DNA from: Aquamicrobium lusatiense
Lineage (GTDB): Bacteria > Pseudomonadota > Alphaproteobacteria > Rhizobiales > Rhizobiaceae
Assembly (NCBI RefSeq): GCF_014201615.1
Contig: NZ_JACHEU010000004.1
Location: 196,352-260,351, forward strand
Length of the DNA: 64,000 nt
Direction: 5' to 3'
The translations under genes and the position numbers were made by a program. Below, in pieces: positions 34,391 through 44,445 of the stretch (the stretch's first letter is position 1; every line of letters starts with the position of its first letter). Below the pieces are notes generated by a model. That model saw nothing but the letters and a program-made list of their open reading frames with translations, ran no database searches and had not been told where the DNA came from.

Positions 34391-35860
34391 TCAGCGGCCC
34401 GTGTTGATCCAGACGACTTTGGGTTCGGTGAAGTTGTCGATGGCCGCCTCGCCATGCTCGCGGCCGAAGCCGGAATCACGCGCGCCGCCCCATGGCAGAC
34501 GAATATCGGTGGGGCCGTAGGTGTTGACCCAGACCGTGCCTGCTTTCAGGCGGCGGGTGAAACGATGCGCCCGGCCGATATCCCCGGTCCACACACCGGC
34601 GGCGAGGCTGTAGACCGTGCCGTTGGCGATGCGCAGCGCATCCTCTTCATCCTGGAAGGGAATGACAGCCGCCACGGGACCGAAGATCTCTTCCTGCGAG
34701 ATGCGCATTTCGTGGCGCACGCCGGCGAAGACCGTCGGCTCCACGAAATAACCGGCATTGCCGTGGCGCGAACCGCCGGTGACCAGCGCGGCGCCTTCGT
34801 TGCGGCCGATCTCGATATAGTCGAGCACGCGCTTCATCTGCACTTCAGACACCAGCGGGCCCATGCCCGTCGACGTGTCCTGCGGATTGCCGATACGGGT
34901 GGTCTGCGCCCGCGCGGCCAGTCGTTCCACGACCTCGTCATGTATGCTGTGATGCACGAGAATGCGCGAGCCGGCCGAGCAGACCTGGCCCGTGTTGAAG
35001 AAAATGCCGGCGCTGGCGGCCTTCACCGCTGCGTCGATATCGGCATCCGGGAAGATGATGTTGGCCGACTTGCCGCCAAGCTCCAGCGTCACGCGCTTGA
35101 GGTTGCCGGCCGAGCTTTGCAGAATCTGGCGTCCGACCACCGGCGAGCCTGTGAAGGTCACCTTGTCCACATCCGGGTGATCGACAAGCGCCTGCCCGGC
35201 CACTTTGCCGAAGCCCGGAACGACGTTGAGCACACCGGCCGGGAAGCCGGCCTCGAAAGCCAGTTCGCCGATGCGCAGGGCGGTCAGCGGCGTGATTTCC
35301 GCCGGCTTCAGCACCACCGTGCAGCCGCAGGCAAGTGCCGGCGCGATCTTCCACATGCCGATCATCAGCGGGAAGTTCCACGGGATGATGGCACCGACCA
35401 CGCCCAGCGGTTCGCGCACGGTGTAGGTGAGCGCATCGGGACGGGCGGGGATGACCTGTCCGTTGATCTTGTCGGCCATGCCGGCATAGTAGGTGAGGGT
35501 GTCGATGACCGCCGGCAGATCCTGACGGCGGATGGCCGAAACGGGCTTGCCCGAATCCAGGCTTTCGAGCTGCACCAGCTCGTCCTCGTTGCGGCGGATC
35601 AGGTCCGCCAGCTTCAGCAGCAGGGCGCCGCGCTCGCTGGCCTTCATGTGGCCCCATGAGCCTTCGAAGGCGGCGCGCGCCGAACGCACGGCGGCGTCGA
35701 CATCGGCCGCGTCAGCCTCGGCCACCCTGGCCAGAACCTCGCCGGTGGCGGGGTTCAGCGTCTCGAAGCTGCGTCCGGAAGATGCAGGAACGCGGACCCC
35801 GTCTATCAGCAGCTTTTGTACGTCGTCGGAAACTCGGTTCAGCAAGATCGGACCTCCCAT
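34391..35860 (-). CDS. Aldehyde dehydrogenase (ALDH1/betaine-aldehyde type; possible ALDH1L1 C-terminal half)
   Basis: 489 residues from the ATG at 35860; however GGGAGG lies inside this start and 7 nt before an in-frame TTG at 35845, so translation may begin there (484 residues). It is a full-length NAD(P)-dependent aldehyde dehydrogenase: PWNFPLMIGMWKIAPALACG, the general-base Glu in TLELGGKSANII, the catalytic Cys in NTGQVCSAGSR and EEIFGPVAAV. Similarity by pattern is to the ALDH1 class, which includes the C-terminal part of ALDH1L1. In the C1 island it may oxidise a formyl or aldehyde intermediate to CO2 together with the formyltransferase, or act alone on an aldehyde from methylated-amine breakdown. 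Confidence 0.88.
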   Translation of the reverse strand: MGGPILLNRVSDDVQKLLIDGVRVPASSGRSFETLNPATGEVLARVAEADAADVDAAVRSARAAFEGSWGHMKASERGALLLKLADLIRRNEDELVQLESLDSGKPVSAIRRQDLPAVIDTLTYYAGMADKINGQVIPARPDALTYTVREPLGVVGAIIPWNFPLMIGMWKIAPALACGCTVVLKPAEITPLTALRIGELAFEAGFPAGVLNVVPGFGKVAGQALVDHPDVDKVTFTGSPVVGRQILQSSAGNLKRVTLELGGKSANIIFPDADIDAAVKAASAGIFFNTGQVCSAGSRILVHHSIHDEVVERLAARAQTTRIGNPQDTSTGMGPLVSEVQMKRVLDYIEIGRNEGAALVTGGSRHGNAGYFVEPTVFAGVRHEMRISQEEIFGPVAAVIPFQDEEDALRIANGTVYSLAAGVWTGDIGRAHRFTRRLKAGTVWVNTYGPTDIRLPWGGARDSGFGREHGEAAIDNFTEPKVVWINTGR

Positions 35861-35872
35861 AATATGTACTTT

Positions 35873-35962
35873 GATTCATATTTCGAATCTTGTCGTGGCC
35901 CATGGAGTGCATGGGAATTCAACAGTAACTGCTGCGATAAATTTCGTGAATATGAAATTTAT
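35873..35962. promoter_or_regulatory. Divergent regulatory region with two inverted repeats
   Basis: Between the aldehyde dehydrogenase and its divergent regulator. GATTC-N7-GAATC lies at 35873-35889, and a perfect 9-bp inverted repeat ATAAATTTC-N8-GAAATTTAT at 35937-35962. Both contain a TTCATATT-like core (GAATATGAA on the other strand). The region is AT-rich compared with the surroundings. They are the best candidates for binding sites of the regulator encoded at 36037. Confidence 0.65.
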
Positions 35963-36036
35963 TGCCTAATAGGAAAGATTAAGATATGATTTGAATTGCC
36001 AATATGAGTTTCGTCACGGAATGCTTGGGAGGAAGC

Positions 36037-37113
36037 ATGATCGAGATTGAAATCGAACCTGTCTGGCGATTCCGCCGCCGCAAGGATGCGCAGTCCCTTC
36101 AGATCATGCTGGATTTTCTGGCCGAGATCCGTGCGTCGGGAAAGATCGCCGCCGCTGCCGGCCGGGCCGGCGTTTCCTATCGCCATGCCTGGAACCTGAT
36201 CGAGAAATGGTCGGAGTTCTTCAACACGCCGCTCGTCGTGCGCCGGCAGGGCAGCGGCACAAGGCTGACGCCGTTCGGCGAAAAGCTGGTGTGGGCCGGG
36301 CAGAGGCTTGAGGCGCGGCTGCGGCCTTTTTTGCAGAACCTGTCGCAGGAGCTGGAAACAGAGGTCAACCAGATGCTCACGCAGGGACCGCTGGTGCTGC
36401 GTGTTCACGCCAGCCACGGCTTTGCCGTGCCGAAGCTGCGGGAACTGCTGAGCCTCGAAGCCGATATCGATGTCGATTTCCGCTATGTCAGCAACCAGAG
36501 TTCCTTGGTCTCTCTGGTGCATGACGGTTGCGATCTGGCCGGCATGCATCTGCCGCAGGGCGAGTTGCGAAAGCAGGCGATCGTCGCGGCAAAGGGCTTG
36601 CTCGACACCAGGACGCACCGGGTCATATCGTTCGTCACGCGCGAAATGGGATTGATGGTGCGCCCCGGCAATCCGCTTGGCATCTCGGAGCTGAGGCAGC
36701 TCGTTGATCCGCAGATCCGCTTCGTCAACCGCGACCCCGATTCCGGCACAAGGCTTCTGTTCGACCAGCTTCTTGCCCGCCACCGCATCGACGGCAGCCG
36801 CATCAACGGCTACGAGCACTCCGAGTTCACGCATGCGGCTGTCGCCGCCTATGTCGCCAGCGGCTACGCGGACGTCGCCTTCGGAGTCGAAGCGGCCGCC
36901 CGCCAGTTCGATCTCGATTTCGTGCGCCTGCTCACCGAGGATTATGTGTTCGTCTGTCACAAACAGATTCTCGATCTGGAGGCCGTCCAGTGTGTGCTTT
37001 CGGTCATGCGCGGGCCGGAGTTTCACGCTGCCATCACCACGCTGCCCGGCTACCGGGTGAAGGAAGCCGGGGAGATCAAGACCATCAGCGAGGTGTTTCG
37101 GGAAACGCAGTAG
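36037..37113 (+). CDS. Transcriptional regulator: LysR/ModE-type HTH with periplasmic-binding-like ligand domain
   Basis: 358 residues from the ATG at 36037, preceded by GGGAGGA; an upstream ATG at 36004 has no such site. The N terminus is a ModE/LysR-like winged helix (ASGKIAAAAGRAGVSYRHAWNLIEKW, then LVVRRQGSGTRLTPFGEKLVWAGQ). The C-terminal ~250 residues resemble a molybdate/PBP-like binding domain (LRVHASHGFAVPKLRELL, GLMVRPGNPLGISELRQLVDPQIRFVNRDPDSGTRLLFDQLL, AYVASGYADVAFGVEAAA). Such proteins occur near formate dehydrogenase genes in proteobacteria. Divergent from the aldehyde dehydrogenase, it likely controls the dehydrogenase-formyltransferase pair in response to a C1 signal (inference). 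Confidence 0.85.
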   Translation: MIEIEIEPVWRFRRRKDAQSLQIMLDFLAEIRASGKIAAAAGRAGVSYRHAWNLIEKWSEFFNTPLVVRRQGSGTRLTPFGEKLVWAGQRLEARLRPFLQNLSQELETEVNQMLTQGPLVLRVHASHGFAVPKLRELLSLEADIDVDFRYVSNQSSLVSLVHDGCDLAGMHLPQGELRKQAIVAAKGLLDTRTHRVISFVTREMGLMVRPGNPLGISELRQLVDPQIRFVNRDPDSGTRLLFDQLLARHRIDGSRINGYEHSEFTHAAVAAYVASGYADVAFGVEAAARQFDLDFVRLLTEDYVFVCHKQILDLEAVQCVLSVMRGPEFHAAITTLPGYRVKEAGEIKTISEVFRETQ

Positions 37114-37161
37114 CGTTTCGGGGGGCAGCGGCATGGTGCGACGCCCCCCCCTTGCACGGTA

Positions 37162-37698
37162 TCAGCCGCTCACCCGCAGCCGGTCAGGCCGCGTGGTGGG
37201 GCGAGGAATGTCCACCCGTACCGACGCCGAACGGCCTTCGACCACATCCGCGGCATGACTGTCGGCGGTTTCCTCTTCGATCCGCAATCCGGCACCGGCC
37301 GGACAGGCACGCAGATAGTGTCGCGCTTCGGCGCGATCGCCGGCGATGCCCAGCAGTTCGACGGCGCTGCCGCTGCCGCGCAGCACGCGAAACGTGCCGG
37401 CCAACGGCCTTGCCAGAATTTCGAAGCGAAGATTGCTGTCCACCGAAAACGTCAGCGAGAGATCGCCGTTGTCAGCCGCGTTGCCGTCCACGGCGGACAG
37501 GCGCAGCGTGATCGAGGTCGGTGGCACCCAGCTGCGCAGTTCCGGCGCCGGATCCTTCATCGCCAGCAACCCGGTGCCGTTGCGCCTTTCCCACGCCTCG
37601 ACTTCGGCGACCTTCTCATCGGCCGGCCTTGGCGTTCCGTCGCAAAAGCGGATCAGGCTGCCAAGCGGTGCATTTTCGTAGACATGATATGCGCACAT
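37162..37698 (-). CDS. Hypothetical protein at the end of the serine-cycle genes
   Basis: 178 residues from the ATG at 37698, chosen because AAGGAGG lies 6-12 nt upstream, one of the best ribosome-binding sites in the window. I do not recognise a family. The N terminus reads MCAYHVYENAPLGSLIRF; it has three Cys, no signal peptide and no membrane segment. The middle is beta-rich (TSITLRLSAVDG, LSLTFSVDSNLRFEILAR, TFRVLRGSGSAVELLG). It starts 49 nt after glyA and is transcribed with it, so a role in C1 metabolism or its regulation is possible. Confidence 0.7.
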   Translation of the reverse strand: MCAYHVYENAPLGSLIRFCDGTPRPADEKVAEVEAWERRNGTGLLAMKDPAPELRSWVPPTSITLRLSAVDGNAADNGDLSLTFSVDSNLRFEILARPLAGTFRVLRGSGSAVELLGIAGDRAEARHYLRACPAGAGLRIEEETADSHAADVVEGRSASVRVDIPRPTTRPDRLRVSG

Positions 37699-37747
37699 AC
37701 AGACCTCCTTCATTGAAGAGCCGTTGCCCGGCCAGAACGGTGTTGCC

Positions 37748-39058
37748 TCACTCATAGATCGGGAATCTGCGGACCAGCGCCTGCGCCTGCTCACGCACTT
37801 CCGCTTCGACTGCCGCATTGCCCTGCTCGCCATTGGCCGCCAGCCCGTCGATGACGCGCATGGTCATGGCGCCGACCTCGCGGAATTCCGCCACGCCGAA
37901 GCCGCGTGTGGTGCAGGCGGGCGTGCCGAGCCGCACGCCGGAAGTGACGGTCGGGCCCTGCGGATCGAAGGGAATGCCGTTCTTGTTGCAGGTGATGTGG
38001 GCGCGTCCAAGTGCAGCCTCCACATCCTTGCCCGTCAGCTTCTTGCGGCGCAGATCGACCAGCATGAGATGTGTGTCGGTGCCGCCGGACACGATGTCGA
38101 CGCCGCCATCCGCCAGTGTCTCGGCGAGCGCCTTCGCATTGGCCACCACCGTTGCCGCATAACCCTTGAACGCGGGCGTCAGGGCTTCGCCGAAAGCCAC
38201 GGCCTTGGCGGCGATGACATGCATCAGCGGCCCGCCCTGCAGGCCGGGGAAGACGGCGGAATCGATCTTGCGGCCGATTTCCTCGTCGTTCGACAGCACC
38301 ATGCCGCCGCGCGGCCCGCGCAGCGTCTTGTGGGTGGTGGTGGTGACGACATGGGCGTGCGCCAGCGGATTGGGATGAACGCCGCCCGCCACCAGTCCCG
38401 CGAAATGCGCCATGTCGACGAACAGCTTCGCGCCGATCTCGTCGCTGATCTCGCGAAACGCCTTGAAGTCGATGACACGGGGATAGGCTGAACCGCCCGC
38501 CAGAATGACCTTGGGCCGATGCTTGAGGGCGAGGTCGCGCACCTCGTCGAGGTCGATGCGATGATCGTCTTCCCGCACGCTGTAGGAAACCGCGTTGAAC
38601 CATTTGCCGGACACATTTGCCTTCGCGCCATGTGTAAGATGGCCGCCGGCGGCAAGGTTGAGGCCGAGGAAGGTGTCGCCCGGACGCATCAGGGCCAGAA
38701 ACACCGACTGGTTGGCCTGACTGCCGGAGTTGGGCTGCACGTTCACATAGCTGCAGTCGAACAGGGCGCGGGCGCGCTCACGGGCGAGTTCCTCCACCTC
38801 GTCCACATAGGCGCAGCCGCCATAGTAGCGCCGGCCCGGATAGCCTTCGGCATATTTGTTGGTGAGCACCGAGCCCTGTGCATCCAGCACCGCCTGAGAG
38901 ACGATGTTCTCGGATGCGATCAGCTCGATCTCGTCGCGCTGCCGGCCAAGCTCGCGCATGATCGCGCCGTTCACGGCCGGATCGGTATCGACAATGCCGC
39001 TGCGGAAGAAGCGGCTGGGGCTGCCGGTGCCCGGCCTGTTGGGAATATTGACGTCCAT
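37748..39058 (-). CDS. glyA: Serine hydroxymethyltransferase (serine cycle)
   Basis: GlyA condenses methylene-H4F with glycine to serine, the entry step of the serine cycle. 436 residues from the ATG at 39058 (GGGAGGG upstream). PLP-binding Lys in [16 protein letters not shown], plus [26 protein letters not shown] and [14 protein letters not shown]. It has ~15 extra N-terminal residues ([15 protein letters not shown]) compared with E. coli GlyA. Located directly after ppc and in a C1 island, it is probably the assimilation-specific copy; a second housekeeping glyA would be expected elsewhere. Confidence 0.95.
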   Translation of the reverse strand: MDVNIPNRPGTGSPSRFFRSGIVDTDPAVNGAIMRELGRQRDEIELIASENIVSQAVLDAQGSVLTNKYAEGYPGRRYYGGCAYVDEVEELARERARALFDCSYVNVQPNSGSQANQSVFLALMRPGDTFLGLNLAAGGHLTHGAKANVSGKWFNAVSYSVREDDHRIDLDEVRDLALKHRPKVILAGGSAYPRVIDFKAFREISDEIGAKLFVDMAHFAGLVAGGVHPNPLAHAHVVTTTTHKTLRGPRGGMVLSNDEEIGRKIDSAVFPGLQGGPLMHVIAAKAVAFGEALTPAFKGYAATVVANAKALAETLADGGVDIVSGGTDTHLMLVDLRRKKLTGKDVEAALGRAHITCNKNGIPFDPQGPTVTSGVRLGTPACTTRGFGVAEFREVGAMTMRVIDGLAANGEQGNAAVEAEVREQAQALVRRFPIYE

Positions 39059-39098
39059 GATAACCCTCCCTTGCATCACCTGACGGTGGGCGAAATCG

Positions 39099-41861
39099 TC
39101 AGCCGGTCCATCCCAGACCGGCCGATATGCAGTTGATCGACAAAAGCAGCGAATTGACCGCCCGTTTCGGCGCATTGCCCGCGCGCACTTCGCGCAGGAG
39201 CTGCACCTGAAGCCGGTGAATGCTGTCCATCTGCGGCCGGACGCGGTCGAAATCCCGCTTGAAGGCGGGGAAGCGCTCCGGCAGCGCCCTGCCGTCATTG
39301 ACCCGGGCGATCATCTGGCAGGTCAGCGCGAATTCGGCGGCGATCTTGGCATGAATGCGGTCCGCGACCTCGCGGTCCTGCACCAGCTCGGCATAGAGCC
39401 GGGCGATCTCCATGTCGGTCTGGTAGAGCACCTTGTCGACCTCATCGACGACCAGCCGGAAGAAGCGGAACCGCTCGAACATGGTTTGCAGAAGTTCCAG
39501 CCCGGCATCGCCGCGCACCGATACGAAGGAATTGAGGGCGCTGCCTATTCCGTACCAGCCGGTGAGCAGATGGCGGTTCTGGCTCCAGGCGAACACCCAC
39601 GGAATGGCGCGCAGATCGGACAGGCCGCGCGCGCCGAAGCGCCGGGCAGGCCGCGAGCCGATCTTCAGAAGCGCCAGTTCCTCCACCGGGCTTGCCTGAT
39701 TGAAGTAGTCGATGAAGCCGGGCTCCCCGACGAGGCCTACATAGGAGGCCTGCGACATGCCCGTCAGTGCCTCCAGCGCCTCGGTGTATTCGGGTACGGC
39801 CTTAAGCTCCTCCTCGTCGCGGGATTTGACGCTGTGAGCGAAGACGCTGGCGGCGAGGATTTCGAGCTGATAGAGGCCGGTGCCGCGATTGGCGAATTTG
39901 GAGGAGACGACCTCTCCCTGTTCGGTGACGCGCATGATGCCGCCCACCGTGCCGGCTGGCTGCGCGGCGATGGCGCGCCCTGTCGGGGCGCCGCCCCGGC
40001 TGACCGATCCACCCCGGCCATGAAAGAAGCCGATCCTGATCTTGCGCTTCGTGGCGAGGTCCGCGATCTGCCTCTGCGCCTTGCTGAGTTCCCAGTTGGA
40101 GGCCAGAAAACCGCCATCCTTGTTGGAATCCGAATAGCCGAGCATCACCTCCTGGCAATTGCCGTGATCGCGCACCGAACGGCTGACGATCGACACATTC
40201 AGGAGCTGGTCGAGAATTTCCGGGGCCGCCCGCAAATCCGCGATGGTCTCGAACAGCGGCACGACCTTGAGCGCGATGGTGCCGCTGCCGTCCGGTGCGG
40301 TCGCCAGCCCGCAATATTGCGCCAGCAGGTAAACGGCCAGCAGGTCGTCGCGCGATTGCGTCATGCTGAGGATAAAGGCGCCGACCGCACCGTCATTGTA
40401 GCCGGCGCGGGCCTCGCGGATGACGGCCAGCAGGTCGAGCATCTCGGTCGCCTCGGGCGACAGGGCGGCGCGGTCGATTTCGGGACGCTCGCCGCTGTTA
40501 AGTGCTGCGCGGATGCGTTCGCTCCACTGCGCGCTGCCGGGTTGCGGCGCGCAGGCCGGATCGATGAGGCCGAACAGCTCGGCCAGAACCCGGTTGACGA
40601 CCGTCGAGTTCTGCCGGATGTCGAGCGAAACCGTACGGAAACCGAAGGTTTCGACCTGCCGTATCAGAGGGCGCACGAAACGGCGCGCCGCCTGTCTGCC
40701 TCCCACTTTGGCGAGCGCGCTTTCCAGCACCCGCAGATCGCAGGCGAAGGCTTCCGCGCGCAGGTAGGGCGTGCCTGCCCGCTCGCCGCGGGTGGCCAGA
40801 AGCCGTTCCAGCATGGCTGCGCAGAACTGGCGGAAAGGCTCGTCCGAATTTCGCGCCGCGATGGCTGCGGCATCGCCGCTGCGCTCCAGAGCCTCATCGA
40901 GGCTGGCGCGAAAATCATCGGGAATGTCCACCACTCTGGCGCTGACGCTCAGCATCGCCACAAGACGGCCGAGCCGCGAAATGTACCAGTCGAGGGCGGC
41001 GCGGCGACATTCGCCAAGTGCATAAGCGGTGACTTCTGCCGTCACATCGGGATGCCCGTCACGGTCGCCACCGATCCATGATGCATAGCGCATGAAGGAC
41101 GGTACGGGCAGGGCGTTTCCCGGATAATGGGTCGCCAGCGCTTCCTCAACCGTTTCATAAAGTTTGTGCGTGGCCTCGAAGATCACTTCCCGGAAGAAAT
41201 GCAGTCCCCACGCGATCTCATGCGCCACCGAAGGCCGCTCGAGGCGCAGCTCGCCCGACATCCACAGAAGTTCGATCTCGCCCCGCAGATCATCGATGTA
41301 CTGGGCGCGTTCGCGCGGCGCCCATCTCTGCTGTTCCAGTTCGGTGAGTTTACGATAGATGCGCCGGTGGATTTCCAGAATGGTGACGCGCTTGGCCTCG
41401 GTGGGATGGGCGGTCATCGTCGGGCCGACGAGCAGGCCATCGAGTGCTGCCTGTATCTTCTCCGCAGGGTAGCCGGCAGCGGCGATCTCGCCGATCACGT
41501 TGGCGAAGGACCCCACCACTTCATCAGCGCCGCCCTGCTTTTCCGCTTCCCGGCGGGCGCGCATGGCCAGAAGCTCATTGGCGATTGCGGTGAGCTGGAA
41601 CCAGATCCCGGTTGCCTGAAGCGCGGGGATGCGTTCATGGGGCTGCAACTCGTCGATGGCGGTGCGTCCGATGAGCACCTGAGCCACCGCGGGCTCGCGC
41701 TCGCGGACCACCGATACGAGCAGCCTGAACAGCAGGCTCCTGGCATCTTCAGACTGGCTTAGGCTGTTGATCTGGTCCAAGCGGCACCATTCCTCCCACC
41801 GCGGCCTTTGCTTCATTGCCCCGTTTCGGGGTCTGCTGATGAAGCCGGCCTGATGCGGCAC
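39099..41861 (-). CDS. ppc: Phosphoenolpyruvate carboxylase (serine cycle)
   Basis: Ppc fixes bicarbonate onto PEP to give oxaloacetate. 920 residues from a GTG at 41861 with GAGGA six nt upstream; an ATG at 41816 would give 905. Motifs: [19 protein letters not shown] with the catalytic His, [30 protein letters not shown], and the glycine loop [12 protein letters not shown]. The C terminus ends [16 protein letters not shown], differing from the QNTG end of plant and E. coli enzymes but close to methylotroph types. It lies 40 nt before glyA and is separated from the gck end of the serine-cycle operon by a terminator. Confidence 0.95.
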   Translation of the reverse strand: MPHQAGFISRPRNGAMKQRPRWEEWCRLDQINSLSQSEDARSLLFRLLVSVVREREPAVAQVLIGRTAIDELQPHERIPALQATGIWFQLTAIANELLAMRARREAEKQGGADEVVGSFANVIGEIAAAGYPAEKIQAALDGLLVGPTMTAHPTEAKRVTILEIHRRIYRKLTELEQQRWAPRERAQYIDDLRGEIELLWMSGELRLERPSVAHEIAWGLHFFREVIFEATHKLYETVEEALATHYPGNALPVPSFMRYASWIGGDRDGHPDVTAEVTAYALGECRRAALDWYISRLGRLVAMLSVSARVVDIPDDFRASLDEALERSGDAAAIAARNSDEPFRQFCAAMLERLLATRGERAGTPYLRAEAFACDLRVLESALAKVGGRQAARRFVRPLIRQVETFGFRTVSLDIRQNSTVVNRVLAELFGLIDPACAPQPGSAQWSERIRAALNSGERPEIDRAALSPEATEMLDLLAVIREARAGYNDGAVGAFILSMTQSRDDLLAVYLLAQYCGLATAPDGSGTIALKVVPLFETIADLRAAPEILDQLLNVSIVSRSVRDHGNCQEVMLGYSDSNKDGGFLASNWELSKAQRQIADLATKRKIRIGFFHGRGGSVSRGGAPTGRAIAAQPAGTVGGIMRVTEQGEVVSSKFANRGTGLYQLEILAASVFAHSVKSRDEEELKAVPEYTEALEALTGMSQASYVGLVGEPGFIDYFNQASPVEELALLKIGSRPARRFGARGLSDLRAIPWVFAWSQNRHLLTGWYGIGSALNSFVSVRGDAGLELLQTMFERFRFFRLVVDEVDKVLYQTDMEIARLYAELVQDREVADRIHAKIAAEFALTCQMIARVNDGRALPERFPAFKRDFDRVRPQMDSIHRLQVQLLREVRAGNAPKRAVNSLLLSINCISAGLGWTG

Positions 41862-42023
41862 TTTCGTTCCTCAAGCATCGAGGAAAGCGCTTTTTCTCCC
41901 GATCCGAAACGCCCGGACGGGTAAAAATCCCGATCCTTCGGGTGGCAATCCGGGTAGCCGGCGGGTAGGCGAAAATGCGCGTTCGCGCCTCCATGCGGCT
42001 TTGTTTCCTGCGCGAACATGCGG

Positions 42024-42056
42024 GAAAAGAAAAAGCCTCCGGCCGGGGCCGGAGGC
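42024..42056 (-). terminator. Rho-independent terminator after gck
   Basis: A perfect GC hairpin with 9-10 bp arms (GCCTCCGGCC / GGCCGGAGGC) at 42035-42056 followed on the - strand by TTTTTCTTTTC. It lies 81 nt after the glycerate kinase stop and separates the sga-to-gck operon from ppc-glyA. Confidence 0.87.
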
Positions 42057-42137
42057 AAGTTTCGGAACCTGCCCGATAAGGGGAGGCAGGTTGCCGAAGC
42101 GGGCAGTGAGCGGCCCGAGCTGGTATGCGGCAGGTGT

Positions 42138-43439
42138 CTACCGCATGAGCAGGATCTGCAGGTCGGCGACATTGGTGCCGGTGCCGCCTGTCAGCAGAAG
42201 ATCGCCCGACGCTGCGAGCGCCGGGTAGGAATCATTGTTGGCCAGATGCGCGTCCGGGTCGCAGCCGAACTGCCGCATCCATTCCGTGGATCCGGCATCG
42301 ACAATGCCACCCGCCGCATCGGTGGGGCCGTCGCGCCCGTCCGTGGCGCCGGACAGGAACACCCAGGGGCGCCCGATGCGCGCACCTTCCTCCAGCACGG
42401 CGAACCGCAGCGCCAGTTCCTGATTGCGGCCGCCCGTGCCATTGCCGTTCACCCGCACGGTAGGCTCGCCACCGGCAATGATGGCGATGGGACCGTTTTC
42501 GCGGGCTGCATAAAGCGCCATCCTGTGCAGCACGGAAGCGGCATCGGCCACGTCGCCGCACAGCCAGTCATTGGCCTTGACCACGGCCGGGAAGAGCGAG
42601 CCGGCACATTCCATCACCTTCTTCAGGCTGATGCCGTTGCCGCCGATGACGACGTTCTCGACATGATTGAAATGCGCTGCTTTTGCTGTCGTCCGGCGGG
42701 CCGTGCTCTGAAGATGCTTTCGCATCGTTACCGGCAGCGCGTCGGTCAGCCCGTGTTTTTCGAGGACTGCGCGGGCGTCCCCGGCACGCGGTCTCGCCGT
42801 CGGGCCGCTGGCGATGGTGGAAACGTCGTCGCCCGGCACGTCGGACAGGATCAGGGAAAGCACCTTTGCCTGACGCGCCAGTCCGGCGAGGCGCCCGCCC
42901 TTGAGGCGGGAAAAGACCTGCCGCACCGTGTTGATCTCGCAGATGCCGGCGCCGGAGCGGATCAGCGCGTCGCTGAGGGCGATCTTGTCGGCAAGCGCTA
43001 TTCCCGGCGCTGGTGCGCACACAAGCGCGGAGCCGCCGCCGCTGACGAGCACCAGAAGCAGGTCGCCCGGGCGCACCGATTCCGCAAGCTGCTCGATCAC
43101 ATGCGCTGCCTGAAGGCTGTTTTCATCCGGCAGCGGGTGGCCGCCGGCCATGACCATCACGCGGTCGTCGAGCTGCACCATGTTTTCCGGATTGGTCACG
43201 GCGCAGGCTGCATGCAGTTTGCCGGAGAGAAAGGGCAGGGCGCCCTGCACCATCGGGCAGGCCGCCTTGCCAAAGGCGATCAGGACGACGCGGCGGGCCG
43301 CATCGATCATGTGCCTGCGCTGTTCAAGCGCTTCAGACACGGCCTTTTCGGGGTCAGAGGCGCTGACGCCACCGCGAAACAGGTCCAGCGCCTGCCGGCG
43401 CAGTGCGATCAGGTCGGAGGCGGATGCGGTGGCTTTCAT
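42138..43439 (-). CDS. gckA: Glycerate 2-kinase (MOFRL family)
   Basis: 433 residues from the ATG at 43439, which overlaps the hprA stop by 1 nt (TGATG). It converts D-glycerate to 2-phosphoglycerate in the serine cycle. Family signs: VLIAFGKAACPMVQGAL near the N terminus, LLLVLVSGGGSALVCAP, INTVRQVFSRLKGGRLA, and the MOFRL-type C-terminal GEPTVRVNGNGTGGRNQELALRF and DGRDGPTDAAGGIVD. Position between hprA and ppc matches serine-cycle clusters. Last gene before the terminator. Confidence 0.92.
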   Translation of the reverse strand: MKATASASDLIALRRQALDLFRGGVSASDPEKAVSEALEQRRHMIDAARRVVLIAFGKAACPMVQGALPFLSGKLHAACAVTNPENMVQLDDRVMVMAGGHPLPDENSLQAAHVIEQLAESVRPGDLLLVLVSGGGSALVCAPAPGIALADKIALSDALIRSGAGICEINTVRQVFSRLKGGRLAGLARQAKVLSLILSDVPGDDVSTIASGPTARPRAGDARAVLEKHGLTDALPVTMRKHLQSTARRTTAKAAHFNHVENVVIGGNGISLKKVMECAGSLFPAVVKANDWLCGDVADAASVLHRMALYAARENGPIAIIAGGEPTVRVNGNGTGGRNQELALRFAVLEEGARIGRPWVFLSGATDGRDGPTDAAGGIVDAGSTEWMRQFGCDPDAHLANNDSYPALAASGDLLLTGGTGTNVADLQILLMR

Positions 43440-44407
43440 CACGCCACCCGGTCCGGTACGTCGCGACCTTCGAAGAAGGCGACGGCATTTTCCACCACCT
43501 TCATGCCCATCGCCACGCGCGTTTCCTCCGTCGCGCTGCCCAGATGCGGCAACAGCATCACGTTTTCCATGCGCCTGAGGGCTTCCGGAACAGCCGGCTC
43601 GCCATCGAACACATCGAGACCCGCACCGGCGATGGTGCCTGACTGAAGTGCCGCGATCAGCGCCTGCTGATCGACGACATCGCCGCGAGCGGTGTTGATG
43701 AGGAAGGCACCGCGCTTCATGGCAGCAAGGCGGCGGCCGTCCATGAGATGCCTGTTTGCCGCGCCGCCCGGACAATGCAGCGAGACGAAATCGGCTTCTG
43801 CCAGAACGTCCTCGATCGTGGGCAATTGCCGCGCGGCCATGATGCGGGTTTCGTCGTCATCGACCTTCGAGCGGTTGTAGAACACCACATCCATGCCGAA
43901 GCCGAAATGGGCGCGCCGTGCGGTCGCCTTGCCGATCCGCCCCATGCCGATGATGCCGATGGTCTTGCCAGACACCCGGCTGCCGATCATGTGGGTCGGC
44001 CGCCAGCCGGTCCAGTTGCCGGAACGCAATTCGCGCTCGCCTTCGCCGGCCCGGCGCGCCACGCCGAGCAGCAGTGTCATGGCGATGTCGGCGGTGCAGT
44101 CGGTCAGCACGCCCGGCGTGTTGGTGACGGTGATGCCCAGCCGGCGGGCCGCTTCGGTGTCGATGTGGCTGAAACCAACACCGAAATTGCCGAGAAGGCG
44201 CGTGCACGCCGTCCCCTCCGGGAAAGCGGCAGCCGGCAGGCTGTCGCTCACCGTGGGCAGGATGGCGTCATATTCGGCGAAGGCGGTGCGCAGCTGGTCC
44301 TGCGTAAGCGGCACGTCGGATGTGTTGAAGGTGGTTTCGAATTGCTCCGAAAGAACCTTCTCGACAGTCGCCGGCCAGCGTCTGGTGACGATAATGCGTG
44401 GTTTCAT
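43439..44407 (-). CDS. hprA: Hydroxypyruvate reductase/D-glycerate dehydrogenase
   Basis: HprA reduces hydroxypyruvate to D-glycerate with NAD(P)H. 322 residues from the ATG at 44407. D-2-hydroxyacid dehydrogenase fold with the dinucleotide motif GIIGMGRIGKATARRA, catalytic Arg in LINTARGDVVD, Glu in LDVFDGEPAVPE and His in VMLLPHLGSATEE. The gene is between mtkB and gck on the same strand, with a 38-nt gap to mtkB and a 1-nt overlap with gck, so it is in the operon. Confidence 0.93.
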   Translation of the reverse strand: MKPRIIVTRRWPATVEKVLSEQFETTFNTSDVPLTQDQLRTAFAEYDAILPTVSDSLPAAAFPEGTACTRLLGNFGVGFSHIDTEAARRLGITVTNTPGVLTDCTADIAMTLLLGVARRAGEGERELRSGNWTGWRPTHMIGSRVSGKTIGIIGMGRIGKATARRAHFGFGMDVVFYNRSKVDDDETRIMAARQLPTIEDVLAEADFVSLHCPGGAANRHLMDGRRLAAMKRGAFLINTARGDVVDQQALIAALQSGTIAGAGLDVFDGEPAVPEALRRMENVMLLPHLGSATEETRVAMGMKVVENAVAFFEGRDVPDRVA

Positions 44408-44445
44408 CGTGTTGTCTGCCTCGATCGGAAAGGAAGAACCCGGGT

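Noticed and set aside
37120..37149. GGGGGGC/GCCCCCC inverted repeat between the regulator and the hypothetical gene as a terminator
   Set aside because: The 16-nt loop and homopolymer arms make it weak, and no T-run follows.
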